64,000 nucleotides of DNA from Brenneria alni. GTDB lineage: Bacteria; Pseudomonadota; Gammaproteobacteria; Enterobacterales; Enterobacteriaceae. The position numbers were made by a program, and so were the translations under genes. The DNA lies in NCBI RefSeq assembly GCF_003666245.1, contig NZ_MJLZ01000005.1:1-64000 (forward strand), read 5' to 3'. Below, in pieces: positions 40,396 through 49,673 of the stretch (within the stretch, counting starts at the first letter, position 1; every line of letters starts with the position of its first letter). The notes under the pieces were generated by a model. The model made no database searches, was not told where the DNA came from, and worked only from the letters and a program-made list of their open reading frames with translations.

Positions 40396-41892
40396 TTAAC
40401 CCACACTATGTTCCAGGCTAATCGCCAGTAACTTTTGCGCCTCTACCGCAAATTCCAGCGGCAGCTCAGAGAAAACATCCTTACAGAAGCCATTGACGAT
40501 CATCGAGATCGCATCATCTTCACTGATGCCGCGTTGCAGGCAGTAAAATAGCTGATCGTCGCCAATCTTCGATGTCGTCGCTTCATGCTCCAATTGTGCG
40601 GTGTTGTTGCGCACTTCAACATACGGGAAGGTATGCGCGCCGCAATCGCTGCCAATCAGCATGGAGTCGCACTGGGTAAAATTACGGGCGTTGGTAGCGC
40701 TCGGCATGATTTTCACCAGCCCGCGGTAGGTGTTTTCACTGTGTCCGGCGGAAATCCCTTTGGAGATGATGGTCGAACGGGTGTTTTTGCCGATATGTAT
40801 CATCTTGGTGCCGGTATCCGCCTGTTGACGGCCATTGGTGAGCGCGACGGAAAAAAATTCGCCGACCGAATGATCGCCACGCAAAATCACGCTGGGATAT
40901 TTCCAGGTAATGGCCGAGCCGGTTTCTGATTGCGTCCATGACATTTTCGCGTACTCACCGGCACACAGCGCCCGCTTGGTCACGAAGTTGAGGATCCCGC
41001 CTTCGCTTTCTTGACCGGCAAACCAGTTTTGCACCGTAGAATATTTCACTTCGGCATTTTTATTGATGATCACTTCAACCACTGCCGCGTGAAGCTGGTA
41101 GCTGTCACGTACCGGGGCGGAACACCCCTCAATGTAGCTGACATAACTGTCATCATCGGCAATCAGGATAGTACGCTCAAACTGTCCGGTTTTGGCCGCA
41201 TTAATGCGGAAATAGGTGGACAGTTCCATCGGACAGCGCACGCCTTTCGGGATATAGACAAAAGTGCCGTCGGAAGCGACCGCGGCATTCAGCGCCGCAA
41301 AAAAGTTGTCATTCGACGGCACCACAGTACCGAGATACTGACGAACCAACTCAGGGTGCTCCTGAATCGCCTCGCTGAAGGAACAGAAAATAATCCCCTG
41401 TTCGGCCAGCTCATGCCGGTACGTGGTGGCCACGGAAACCGAGTCAAAAATAGCGTCCACCGCCACCGATTGACCTTCGCGCACCGGCACCCCTAGCTGA
41501 TTAAAGGCGTTTTCGACTTCGCTGGTCAGGTAATTATTGACTTCCGTAATGCCTGACTGCTGTGTGGCGCCCGGCTGAGAGCCGCAGGTGTCATCGCAAC
41601 TGCCGCAGGATGGCGCGGAGTAATAACTATAATCCTGATAATCGAGTTTCTTGTAATGGGCTTTCAGCCAGTGCGGTTCGTCCATTTCCAGCCATGCCCG
41701 GTAAGCGTTGAGCCGGAACTCCAGCATCCACTCCGGTTCATTGCGCTTGGCCGAGATCGCCCGGACAACCTCTTCGTTGATCCCGCGCGCCAGTTCATCT
41801 GTCGCCAGTTCGGTGAAGAAGCCTTCTTTATAGCGCCCATCGCCCATCCAAATCTGAACATCATCAGGTACTTCTACTGTACTACGAGCCAT
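40396..41892 (-). CDS. sufB: Fe-S cluster assembly protein SufB
   Basis: A 498-residue scaffold subunit. It has an N-terminal Cys-rich segment ([17 protein letters not shown]), the beta-helix core, and the C-terminal region [24 protein letters not shown] with the conserved Cys that accepts sulfur. It forms the SufBC2D complex where clusters are built under iron limitation and oxidative stress. The gene follows sufA by 13 bp. Confidence 0.97.
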   Translation of the reverse strand: MARSTVEVPDDVQIWMGDGRYKEGFFTELATDELARGINEEVVRAISAKRNEPEWMLEFRLNAYRAWLEMDEPHWLKAHYKKLDYQDYSYYSAPSCGSCDDTCGSQPGATQQSGITEVNNYLTSEVENAFNQLGVPVREGQSVAVDAIFDSVSVATTYRHELAEQGIIFCSFSEAIQEHPELVRQYLGTVVPSNDNFFAALNAAVASDGTFVYIPKGVRCPMELSTYFRINAAKTGQFERTILIADDDSYVSYIEGCSAPVRDSYQLHAAVVEVIINKNAEVKYSTVQNWFAGQESEGGILNFVTKRALCAGEYAKMSWTQSETGSAITWKYPSVILRGDHSVGEFFSVALTNGRQQADTGTKMIHIGKNTRSTIISKGISAGHSENTYRGLVKIMPSATNARNFTQCDSMLIGSDCGAHTFPYVEVRNNTAQLEHEATTSKIGDDQLFYCLQRGISEDDAISMIVNGFCKDVFSELPLEFAVEAQKLLAISLEHSVG

Positions 41893-41905
41893 AATTTTTC
41901 ATCAC

Positions 41906-42277
41906 TTAAATGCCAAAGCTCTCACCACATCCACAGGCATGTTGCGCTTTGGGATTATTAAACTTGAACACCTGATTCAGCCCTTCACGGACAAAATCGA
42001 GCTCGGTGCCATCAATAAAAGGCATCGCCTTTAGCGGTACATAAAGTCTTGCGCCGTCGCGTTCGAACAATAAGTCATCCGTTTCGGACTGGCGCACCAG
42101 ATCCAGCACATAGCCAAACCCGGCGCAACCAGATTGCTTAACCCCTAGCCGTAAACCTTTTACCGCCGCATCCTGCTGCATTAAATTCGTTATCTGTTTT
42201 ACTGCGCTGTCTGTTAGTGTCAGTCCTTGCCAGACATTTTCATCCAGAGAAAAAGTCCCTACATTTTCCGTCTGCAT
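41906..42277 (-). CDS. sufA: A-type Fe-S carrier protein SufA
   Basis: A 123-residue HesB/IscA family protein with the three cluster ligands Cys51 (KQSGCAGFGY), Cys115 and Cys117 (ACGCGES). It accepts clusters from SufBCD and passes them to apo-enzymes. The start at 42277 was chosen for its GAGG ribosome site; upstream ATGs at 42289 and 42301 lack one. It is the first gene of sufABCDSE. Confidence 0.95.
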   Translation of the reverse strand: MQTENVGTFSLDENVWQGLTLTDSAVKQITNLMQQDAAVKGLRLGVKQSGCAGFGYVLDLVRQSETDDLLFERDGARLYVPLKAMPFIDGTELDFVREGLNQVFKFNNPKAQHACGCGESFGI

Positions 42278-42301
42278 AACATACCTCATTACGTGTGGCA
42301 C

Positions 42302-42708
42302 CAGTTTCAGACTGGTTTACCCTAATGTTAGTGATAATGGATACAGCTTCAACCTCTTGTTTCGCAGGGCTATTCGTAACATTTCATTTTTATTGATGGT
42401 AATTGCTTTTCCCATCAGCATAATTTAGCTACATCTGCGGACGATACTCAAAGCCAACAATTTGATAAATAAGGGCTAAAATGCATTTAGCCCAGGCTTG
42501 TTGTGCAAAAAAATTATCAATTCATTATCATTAGTATAACATTCATTGAGGATGCCTATTTATAAAACAGGCAAAGTAAATGAAGATTTAATCTCATCGC
42601 TGGCAAATTTTTGTCCCGTGCCGACGATAAAGTCCATTTTCCCCATTGATCCCGGCTATTTTTATAAATATGATAATGATTATCATTTAATATCCAGGGT
42701 CGTTAACC
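42302..42708. other. Divergent sufA promoter region
   Basis: This AT-rich 407-bp region separates sufA from the Fur-boxed gene at 42709. A strong Fur box lies at 42672-42690 and a weaker Fur-like stretch (TTATCAATTCATTATCATT) near 42513-42531. Both promoters could be iron-controlled. The ORF at 42546-42746 crosses the Fur box and lacks a supported start; I do not call it. Confidence 0.55.
42672..42690. promoter_or_regulatory. Fur box
   Basis: GATAATGATTATCATTTAA matches the 19-bp Fur consensus GATAATGATWATCATTATC at 16 or more positions, perfect over the first fifteen. It lies 19 bp before the start codon at 42709. Confidence 0.8.
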
Positions 42709-43110
42709 ATGCTTTCCATGAATGCCTGGCTGCAACATCAGATTGACGAATATAAATTTCAAATCCGGGATGCCACAGTGGATTTCTATATGGCGGAGGC
42801 ACGCCTGAACCGGCCAGGCAGCCATATCGATCATCTGCGCCGCTATCACAACGCCTGCATGGACATGGTCGATTTATGTCTGCGAAATGGCGACGACGAC
42901 AGCTATTTACATGCATTGATAAAATTACATAACAGATTGATTAAAGAAATAAATAATGAGGAGCGCTGCCATCTCTTCCGAGTGCAGAGCTACTACTTTG
43001 CGCGCAATACGCTGAAGTCCATCTGTCATCAATTGAGTATGCAGGGATCATGGGATAAAGCCACCGCTTTCCAGACCGATTTCGTCAAGCGGGTGCCTTT
43101 TTTACCCTGA
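42709..43110 (+). CDS. Conserved-looking small cytoplasmic protein under Fur control
   Basis: A 133-residue protein that I do not recognise. It is hydrophilic, largely helical by composition, and rich in His, Tyr, Asp and Cys (YHNACMDMVDLCLRNGDDDSYLHALIKLHNRLI), with no signal peptide or membrane segment. A Fur box lies 19 bp before the ATG and an AGGG ribosome site 9-12 bases before it. It is divergent from sufA. Iron-responsive expression is therefore well supported, and a role in iron or Fe-S metabolism is inferred from position only. An ATG at 42718 is an alternative start. Confidence 0.75.
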   Translation: MLSMNAWLQHQIDEYKFQIRDATVDFYMAEARLNRPGSHIDHLRRYHNACMDMVDLCLRNGDDDSYLHALIKLHNRLIKEINNEERCHLFRVQSYYFARNTLKSICHQLSMQGSWDKATAFQTDFVKRVPFLP

Positions 43111-43190
43111 CGCCCGATGATCAGTCCAGCGTGAGTAAATTAAATAACGCCGTTACAGGTGAATGAATTATTGGGTGAACAGCGTCAGCA

Positions 43191-43240
43191 GCCAGCAACA
43201 CTGACCAGACAGTAAAGTGCCGACTGTCCAGGTTGCTGGC
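43191..43240. terminator. Long hairpin between convergent genes
   Basis: GCCAGCAAC (43191-43199) pairs with GTTGCTGGC (43232-43240), and GACAGT...ACTGTC pair inside it. It lies between the Fur-boxed gene and menI, which converge, so it probably ends one or both transcripts although no T-run follows. Confidence 0.5.
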
Positions 43241-43246
43241 ATAGGG

Positions 43247-43663
43247 CTACGGGATAATTACCGCGGTTGTCAGGCGTGACGTGCAACATAGGCGATTGTG
43301 GCTATCGAAAATATCAATCTGCCAGACCTGATTGCGTCTCCCGGCGTGTAATACGCGACACACACCGCGTACTTCACCGTCAACCACCGCACGTAAGTGA
43401 TTGGCATTGACTTCCATTCCCACCACCTGCTGTTCCCCTTCGGTACACAAGTATCCGGCCACCGAGCCGAGCGACTCAGCCAGAACCACAGAAGCCCCTC
43501 CGTGCAGCAAGCCAAATGGCTGGCGGGTACGAGGATCCACCGGCATTATTGCTTCAAGATGATCGTCCGCTATCCGGGTGTAGCGGATGCCAAGCAGGCC
43601 AACCATGCACCCCTGACTTTGCTGATTGAGCTGTTCAAGCGTAACCTGTCGTTTCCATAGCAT
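43247..43663 (-). CDS. menI: 1,4-dihydroxy-2-naphthoyl-CoA hydrolase
   Basis: A 138-residue hotdog-fold thioesterase (YdiI/MenI). The motif [16 protein letters not shown] contains His54 and the catalytic Glu63, numbered as in E. coli. It hydrolyses DHNA-CoA in menaquinone synthesis. The ATG at 43663 shares one base with the ydiJ stop codon (TGATG); the longer frame from 43759 lies inside ydiJ. The gene order ydiJ-menI next to suf matches E. coli. Confidence 0.95.
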   Translation of the reverse strand: MLWKRQVTLEQLNQQSQGCMVGLLGIRYTRIADDHLEAIMPVDPRTRQPFGLLHGGASVVLAESLGSVAGYLCTEGEQQVVGMEVNANHLRAVVDGEVRGVCRVLHAGRRNQVWQIDIFDSHNRLCCTSRLTTAVIIP

Positions 43664-46600
43664 CAGATAATCTCCAGCAAGGCCTGTAATGGATGACGCA
43701 ACCCGCTGCCTTCCATCCGTTTCACCTGGCTGCGGCAGGAGTAACCTGTGGTCAGACAACGCTTTTGCGGTAACTTTTGTAATGCCTGTTGCCAGGACAG
43801 CGCATAAATACCCTGCGAATTCACCAGATTCTTGCTTTCATGACCATAGGTTCCCGCCATACCACAACAGCCGACGCTGACATTTTCCAGTCTGGCGCCA
43901 AAGCGGGAGAAAATATCCGCCCATTGCTGGGTACTGGCTGGCAACGCGGTGGTTTCAGTACAATGACCAAACAGATACCAGGACTCGCCGGTGGCGGCCT
44001 GCGGTGTTTTCCGCACCAGCGACGTCATCAGCCACTCATGCACCAGTTGCACCGTAAAGTCGCCCCGTTTATCACCCAGAATTTCACGGTATTCATCGCG
44101 GTAACACAGCACCAGCGCAGGATCGACACCCACCATCGGCATCCCCAGTTTTGCCACCCGGTTAAGGAAATCAGCCGTTTTCGCCGCAGTTTTCGCAAAA
44201 CTTTGCAGGAAGCCTTTAATGTGCTGCGCTTTACCGTTCGGAGAAAATGGCAACAGTACGGGTTTCAGCTTCAATTTTTCCACCAGATGAACAAAATCGG
44301 CCACCACCTGGGCATCGTAATAGCTGGTAAAAGGATCCTGCACGATTAATACGTATTGCTGACGTTCCTGCCCAGGCACTTGTTCCAACTGTTCCAGCGT
44401 CATTTTACTGGCGCGATGACCGGCAAATTGCTGGCGCAACGACGGAGAAGAAAGCAGCGGCAGATCGACCATGCCAATCTGCCGACGGCTCAGGGCGTTC
44501 ACCCACGGCATTTTCAAAAAGAAATTGAATGTTTTGGGGCTGCGCGCCATCAGCGGCGCATAGCTCTCTACGCTCGCCACCAGATAATCCCTTACCGGGC
44601 GTAAATAACGGGTGTGATACAACTGTAAAAAACGGGAGCGAAAACCGGGTACGTCGATCTTAATCGGACACTGTGTCGAGCAGGCTTTGCAGGCCAGGCA
44701 CCCTGACATGGCGTCCTTCACTTCGTGGGAAAAATCATACTCTCCCTGACGAGCGTGCCAGGTATTGCGGGTTTTCTGGATTAACCCACGCAGGCTGAGT
44801 TTCTGCTGCGGTAATTTTCTCTCCAGCTCCAGCGGATCGACACCCTGTTCCGCCAGCAAACGCAGCCATTCGCGCACTAACGTCGCCCGGCCTTTCGGCG
44901 AATGAATGCGGTTGCCGGTGATTTTCATGGAAGGACACATCGGGCTGCGGGCATCAAAATTGAAACACAGACCATTGCCGTTACAGTTCAGCGCGCCGCG
45001 AAAGGAGGTGCGAACCGCCAGCGGGATGGTGCGATCGTAGGTTCCGCGTTTGGCGGCATCGACTTTGATCATCGGCGCGTCAACTTCCAGCGGGGCGCAG
45101 ATTTTACCCGGATTCAGACGGTTATCAGGATCGAACGCGGCCTTGATACGACGCAACTCAGCATACAGGTCTGGGCCGAAAAACGCAGGACTGTACTCGG
45201 CGCGAAACCCTTTACCATGCTCACCCCATAACAAGCCGCCATATTTCGCCGTTAATGCGACGATTTGATCGGAAAGCTGCTTCATCAGCATTTCCTGTTG
45301 AGGATCGCACATATCCAGCGCAGGGCGCACATGCAGCACCCCCGCATCCACGTGACCGAACATGCCATAGGCCAGGTTGTGGCTATCCAGCAACTCACGG
45401 AACTCAACAATATAATCCGCCAAATGTTGAGGCGGCACACAGGTATCTTCAGCAAAGGGGATAGGCTTCGCCAATCCTTTACTGTTTCCCAGCAGGCCGA
45501 CCGCTTTTTTACGCATAGCGTAAATACGTTCAATACCCGCCGGATCGTTGCAGGTCTGATAACCAATCACCCCCGCCTCACCTGCGGTCAGCAACGCATC
45601 CAACCGTTCGCATAGCCGGTTCACCTGTCCGCTGATCAGCGTTTCATCATCACCGGCAAATTCAACAATGTTCAGCCCTAACATGTTCTGATTCGGCACG
45701 TCGGTAATCAGCTCACTGACCGAGTGCCAGACAATATCTTCGCGGGCCAGATTTAACACGCTGGAATCCACGGTTTCAACCGACAGCGCCTGCGCTTCCA
45801 CCATGAACGGCGCATTACGCAAGGCGGAATTGAAAGAATCGTATTTGACATTGACCAGCCGCCTGACTTTCGGCAACGGAGTAATATCGAGTTTTGCTTC
45901 GGTAATAAATGCCAGCGTTCCTTCAGAACCGGTCAAAATGCGCGTCAGGTCAAAGGTTTGCAAGTCATCGCTGAAAACGTGGCGCAAATCGTACCCGGTC
46001 AGAAAACGGTTCAGTTTGGGGAACTTGTCGAGAATAAGCTGACGCTGCTCACGGCAACGGTGTAGCACGATATGGTAAATCTCCCCGACCGCAGACGACT
46101 CCTGCGCCAGTTGCTCCGCCAACACGACTGGCATGGCCTGCGTATCCAGCATTTCTCCACCAAGCAACAGCGCACGTAAACCCAGCACATGATCGGAAGT
46201 TTTACCGTACACCAGCGATCCCTGCCCTGACGCATCGGTGTTGATCATGCCGCCCAACGTCGCACGATTACTGGTGGATAATTCAGGCGCGAAAAAATAA
46301 CCGAACGGTTTAAGATACTGATTTAGCTGATCTTTAATCACCCCTGCTTCCACCCTGACCCAACCCTGCTCCGGGTTAATCTCCAGGATGCGGTTCATGT
46401 AGCGTGACATGTCAACCACAATGCCCCGATTCAGGGCCTGGCCGTTAGTCCCAGTACCACCGCCACGGGGAGTGAATGTCAGACTGAGAAAACGCTCCTC
46501 ACCGGCCAGACGCGCCAAAATTGCAACATCGGCGGTGGAACGGGGGAAGACAACGGCATCCGGCAACAGTTGATAAATGCTGTTATCTGTCGCCATCGTC

Positions 46601-46716
46601 AGACGATCGGCGTAGTTTGTCGCTGTATCGCCAGTGAAGCCGTTTTGTTTTAATGCTTCCAAAAAGTTAAGCACCGGCTGAACAAGTCCGGGTGACTGAG
46701 TGATCTGTGGGATCAT
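43663..46716 (-). CDS. ydiJ: FAD-linked oxidase with Fe-S domain (YdiJ)
   Basis: A 1017-residue protein, nearly the E. coli length (1018). The N-terminal PCMH-type FAD domain ([18 protein letters not shown] and the following [21 protein letters not shown]) is followed by a FAD-oxidase C domain, a 4Fe-4S ferredoxin-like segment ([20 protein letters not shown]) and CCG-type Cys motifs ([15 protein letters not shown]). E. coli YdiJ is reported to oxidise D-2-hydroxyglutarate. The start at 46716 gives the E. coli-like [10 protein letters not shown]. Confidence 0.95.
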   Translation of the reverse strand: MIPQITQSPGLVQPVLNFLEALKQNGFTGDTATNYADRLTMATDNSIYQLLPDAVVFPRSTADVAILARLAGEERFLSLTFTPRGGGTGTNGQALNRGIVVDMSRYMNRILEINPEQGWVRVEAGVIKDQLNQYLKPFGYFFAPELSTSNRATLGGMINTDASGQGSLVYGKTSDHVLGLRALLLGGEMLDTQAMPVVLAEQLAQESSAVGEIYHIVLHRCREQRQLILDKFPKLNRFLTGYDLRHVFSDDLQTFDLTRILTGSEGTLAFITEAKLDITPLPKVRRLVNVKYDSFNSALRNAPFMVEAQALSVETVDSSVLNLAREDIVWHSVSELITDVPNQNMLGLNIVEFAGDDETLISGQVNRLCERLDALLTAGEAGVIGYQTCNDPAGIERIYAMRKKAVGLLGNSKGLAKPIPFAEDTCVPPQHLADYIVEFRELLDSHNLAYGMFGHVDAGVLHVRPALDMCDPQQEMLMKQLSDQIVALTAKYGGLLWGEHGKGFRAEYSPAFFGPDLYAELRRIKAAFDPDNRLNPGKICAPLEVDAPMIKVDAAKRGTYDRTIPLAVRTSFRGALNCNGNGLCFNFDARSPMCPSMKITGNRIHSPKGRATLVREWLRLLAEQGVDPLELERKLPQQKLSLRGLIQKTRNTWHARQGEYDFSHEVKDAMSGCLACKACSTQCPIKIDVPGFRSRFLQLYHTRYLRPVRDYLVASVESYAPLMARSPKTFNFFLKMPWVNALSRRQIGMVDLPLLSSPSLRQQFAGHRASKMTLEQLEQVPGQERQQYVLIVQDPFTSYYDAQVVADFVHLVEKLKLKPVLLPFSPNGKAQHIKGFLQSFAKTAAKTADFLNRVAKLGMPMVGVDPALVLCYRDEYREILGDKRGDFTVQLVHEWLMTSLVRKTPQAATGESWYLFGHCTETTALPASTQQWADIFSRFGARLENVSVGCCGMAGTYGHESKNLVNSQGIYALSWQQALQKLPQKRCLTTGYSCRSQVKRMEGSGLRHPLQALLEII

Positions 46717-47048
46717 TATTTTTTGACCCTGTCCGTACAAGAAAAGTTTGCCAATATGATGTTAGGTGTCTGTGAATGAAACGATTTTGCGCTAACTGTC
46801 CCTGTATTCCAATTGTTCATTGCTCCAACGGCCAGACTTCTGACGTTTTATCATATTTCATGATGATGTGCGCCGCCGTATCGGTAAAAAACACACAGAG
46901 TATTGGGTTTACACTGTTTGACCAACAAAATGTTCAACAGACTGTCAAAAACCACGGAAATATCTCATGATAAATCACCGCTGCTTTCATCGCCTTGCCA
47001 AAGTAGCGTGACTTTCAGACATTACGTCTACAACAGAGGGACTCTTCA
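46717..47048. other. Divergent promoter region of ydiJ and ydiK
   Basis: This 332-bp gap should contain promoters for both genes. I see no strong operator, hairpin or RNA. A 64-codon ORF at 46776-46970 lacks a ribosome site and is not called. Confidence 0.5.
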
Positions 47049-48158
47049 TTGATAAAAAAATCTCAGCCTCAACGTTTCGACCCGGCCAGAATATTATTTA
47101 GCCTGCTGTTTATCATCATCATGATCATTGCCTGCTTTTGGGTGGTGCAACCGTTTATTCTGGGATTCGCCTGGGCCTGCATGGTGGTTATTGCGACCTG
47201 GCCGCTGTTGATTAAACTTCAGCATTTGCTGTGGGGACGGCGTTCTCTGGCGGTTATTGCCATGACGTTGATACTGATTCTGCTGTTCGTGATGCCGATT
47301 GCCATATTGGTCAGCAGCGCGATTGATAACAGTTCAGCATTAGTGAACTGGGGAGCCAGCCAGGAAAATTTCTCACCGCCTAAACTGGAATGGCTTACCT
47401 CCATTCCATTGGTCGGCGATAAGCTGTTCAATAGCTGGCAAACCCTGCTGCAAAGCGGCGGCAGCGGCCTTTTCGCCAAAGTTCAGCCTTATGCGGGCAA
47501 AACCGCAACCTGGCTGGTGGCGCAGGCGGCGCACGTTGGCCGCTTTCTGATGCACTGTGCCCTGATGCTGTTATTCAGCGCACTGCTTTACTACAAAGGG
47601 GAAGCGGTCGCCAAAGCGGTGCGTCACTTCGCTATCCGTCTCGGACAGGAACGTGGTGATACCGCAGTCATCCTGGCGGCGCAGTCCATCCGCGCCGTGG
47701 CGCTGGGTGTGGTGGTGACCGCCATTGTTCAGTCACTATTAGGCGGCATTGGTCTGTTCATTGCCGGCATTCCGTATACCACGCTGCTCACCGTACTGAT
47801 GTTCCTGTTCTGCCTGGTGCAGTTGGGCCCGCTTCCGGTGCTGATCCCCGCCATTATCTGGCTTTACTGGAGCGGAGATACCACCTGGGGGACAGTGCTG
47901 TTGGTCTTGAGTTGCATAGTCGGCACCATTGATAACTTTATCCGTCCTATATTGATTCGCTTAGGAGCCGATCTTCCACTGCTGTTAATTCTGTGTGGCG
48001 TTATTGGAGGGCTGTTGGCTTTCGGCATGATTGGGTTGTTTATCGGGCCGGTCGTGCTTGCCGTGTCCTATCGCCTGCTTTTTGCCTGGATGAGGGAAAT
48101 CCCTGAGCCGGAGAACATTGTCAGCGTCCCGACCAAGCTGGAAACCGACAAAGAGTGA
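47049..48158 (+). CDS. ydiK: AI-2E/PerM family membrane protein YdiK
   Basis: A 369-residue inner-membrane protein with about seven to eight helices. It shows the family C-terminal signature LGPLPVLIPAIIWLYWSGDTTWG near residue 258 and GMIGLFIGPVVLAVSYRL near residue 320. The start is TTG, supported by an AGAGGGA ribosome site and by alignment with E. coli YdiK (370 residues). The family includes the putative autoinducer-2 exporter TqsA and Na+/H+ antiporters; the transported species here is not known. Confidence 0.92.
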   Translation: MIKKSQPQRFDPARILFSLLFIIIMIIACFWVVQPFILGFAWACMVVIATWPLLIKLQHLLWGRRSLAVIAMTLILILLFVMPIAILVSSAIDNSSALVNWGASQENFSPPKLEWLTSIPLVGDKLFNSWQTLLQSGGSGLFAKVQPYAGKTATWLVAQAAHVGRFLMHCALMLLFSALLYYKGEAVAKAVRHFAIRLGQERGDTAVILAAQSIRAVALGVVVTAIVQSLLGGIGLFIAGIPYTTLLTVLMFLFCLVQLGPLPVLIPAIIWLYWSGDTTWGTVLLVLSCIVGTIDNFIRPILIRLGADLPLLLILCGVIGGLLAFGMIGLFIGPVVLAVSYRLLFAWMREIPEPENIVSVPTKLETDKE

Positions 48159-48343
48159 TTGAGGTTATGTCATATTAATAGCCGTGGAAGATATTTTTTG
48201 CGACTATTAATAAATCATGCTAATGATTTTAATTTCATTTTTCGGGATTACTCCTAATAATTTTACTTAAAATTGATTTTCAGTTCAGTTTTACTGAAAC
48301 AGGTCTATGCTTTTATACTCGAATCTTAAAAAAAATTAACTAT

Positions 48344-48357
48344 TAGGATGATTCTTA
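48344..48357 (+). promoter_or_regulatory. RcsB box of rprA
   Basis: TAGGATGATTCTTA matches the inverted RcsAB consensus TAGGAATATTCTTA at 12 of 14 positions. It is centred about 43 bp before the inferred rprA start, where RcsB binds in E. coli. Confidence 0.7.
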
Positions 48358-48392
48358 ATGACGCAACCCGCCATAATCTCTAGCATAGATTT

Positions 48393-48502
48393 TGGAGCTG
48401 ATTTTTAACCTACTGTACGTCAATGAGGCTTCCTCCTCGTCAGAGCTAGTAACGAATTGCTGTGTGTAGTCTTTGCCCATCCCCTGAGATGGGCTTTTTT
48501 TT
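48393..48502 (+). ncRNA. rprA: RprA small regulatory RNA
   Basis: The 3' half (48451-48501) is nearly identical to E. coli RprA: AACGAATTGCTGTGTGTAGT, then CTTTGCCCATC and a terminator GCCCATC-CCCTGA-GATGGGC with eight T. The 5' half differs. The position downstream of ydiK is the same as in E. coli. The 5' end is estimated from a TAGCAT -10-like box (48381-48386) and from the E. coli length of about 109 nt. RprA is an Hfq-dependent activator of rpoS translation made under Rcs envelope-stress control. Confidence 0.88.
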
Positions 48503-48563
48503 ATGGCGGTCAGTCCTGTTTTTGTTAATCTCCTGTTTATCTTCCATTTCCAGGAGTTTTTTC

Positions 48564-49604
48564 ATGACAAATCTCGCCAGGGGATTACTACTCAGTGGCT
48601 TGTTTTGCCTGCTTACCGCCTGTGATAACACGCCCCATGCCGATTCTCGCCCACTGCTGACCATTGAGGGGAAAACGATGGGGACTTTTTACAGCGTAAA
48701 AATCAGTGGGGAACTGACGCAGAGCAAAGAACAGCTTAAGCAGGAAATCGATAGCTTACTGGAGCAGGCCAATAACGAGATTTCGACCTACCGTAAAGAT
48801 TCAACGCTGTCGCGGTTTAATCAATATCGCGGCAGCGATCCGCAGCCCATCAGCAACGGCATGGCCGACATTATTCTGGCGGCGCAGCGCATCGGCAGGG
48901 CAACCGACGGCGCTATGGATATTACCGTGGGGCCGCTGGTCAATCTGTGGGGATTCGGCCCGCAGAAACAGCCGACGCAGATCCCCAGCCGGCAGCAGAT
49001 CGATCAGGCACGGCAGAAAGTCGGACTCCGCCATCTTCGGCTGCTCAGTGACCAACGTGGTGAATGGGTTCAGAAAGACTTACCCGATCTGTATGTCGAT
49101 CTGTCGACACTGGGGGAAGGCTATGGCGCCGACCTGCTTGCTCAACTGATGGCTCGGAAAGGCATCACCAACTATCTGGTTTCCGTTGGGGGAGCAATAT
49201 CCAGCCGGGGCGTCAATGCCGAAGGGATACCGTGGCGCGTGGCGATTCAGAAACCTACCGATCAGGAAAACGGTATGCAAGCGGCGGTGGATTTACAGGG
49301 ATACGCCATCAGCACATCCGGCAGCTACCGCAATTACTTTGAGCAGCACGGCAAACGTTATTCCCATATCATCGACCCCTCAACCGGGAAGCCCATCACT
49401 CACCAGTTGGTCTCAGTTACCGTTATCGCGCCAACCGCGCTGGAGGCTGACGGCTGGGACACTGGGTTGATGGTGCTGGGAAGTGAAAAAGCCTTGAAAC
49501 TGGCAGAGCAACTAGGGCTGGCGGTTTATCTGATAACCAAAACCGATAAAGACTTTCATGCGGAGATGACGCCTCAATTCGCCTCTTTCCTGATTACCCA
49601 GTGA
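48564..49604 (+). CDS. apbE: FAD:protein FMN transferase, lipoprotein ApbE
   Basis: A 346-residue lipoprotein. The signal peptide ends in the lipobox LLTACDN. ApbE motifs: GKTMGTFYSVK, DGAMDITVGPLVNLWGFGP, VDLSTLGEGYGADLLA, ISTSGSYRNYFE and YSHIIDPSTGKPI, with the magnesium-binding region EADGWDTGLMVLG. It transfers FMN covalently onto threonines of periplasmic-facing flavoproteins such as NqrC or RnfG. The ATG at 48564 follows an AGGAG ribosome site; the longer frame starts inside the rprA sequence and is rejected. A hairpin at 49625-49654 separates it from the convergent ppsA. Confidence 0.93.
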   Translation: MTNLARGLLLSGLFCLLTACDNTPHADSRPLLTIEGKTMGTFYSVKISGELTQSKEQLKQEIDSLLEQANNEISTYRKDSTLSRFNQYRGSDPQPISNGMADIILAAQRIGRATDGAMDITVGPLVNLWGFGPQKQPTQIPSRQQIDQARQKVGLRHLRLLSDQRGEWVQKDLPDLYVDLSTLGEGYGADLLAQLMARKGITNYLVSVGGAISSRGVNAEGIPWRVAIQKPTDQENGMQAAVDLQGYAISTSGSYRNYFEQHGKRYSHIIDPSTGKPITHQLVSVTVIAPTALEADGWDTGLMVLGSEKALKLAEQLGLAVYLITKTDKDFHAEMTPQFASFLITQ

Positions 49605-49624
49605 ATATTGCCAATAATCGACAA

Positions 49625-49654
49625 CGCCCGATAACATTTTTTTGCTATCGGGCG
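49625..49654. terminator. Hairpin between apbE and ppsA
   Basis: CGCCCGATA pairs with TATCGGGCG around a 12-base loop that contains seven T. It lies between two convergent genes and probably limits read-through, though it is not a classical terminator. Confidence 0.5.
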
Positions 49655-49673
49655 TCAGGTAACGACAAGTCTG

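Noticed and set aside
42546..42746. 66-codon ORF upstream of the Fur-boxed gene
   Set aside because: It runs through the Fur box and overlaps the start of the better-supported gene in another frame, with no ribosome site.
46776..46970. 64-codon ORF between ydiJ and ydiK
   Set aside because: No ribosome site, no recognisable motif, and the region must hold two promoters.
48462..48563. N-terminal extension of apbE into rprA
   Set aside because: The extension would translate the rprA terminator; the ATG at 48564 has a ribosome site and begins a proper lipoprotein signal.
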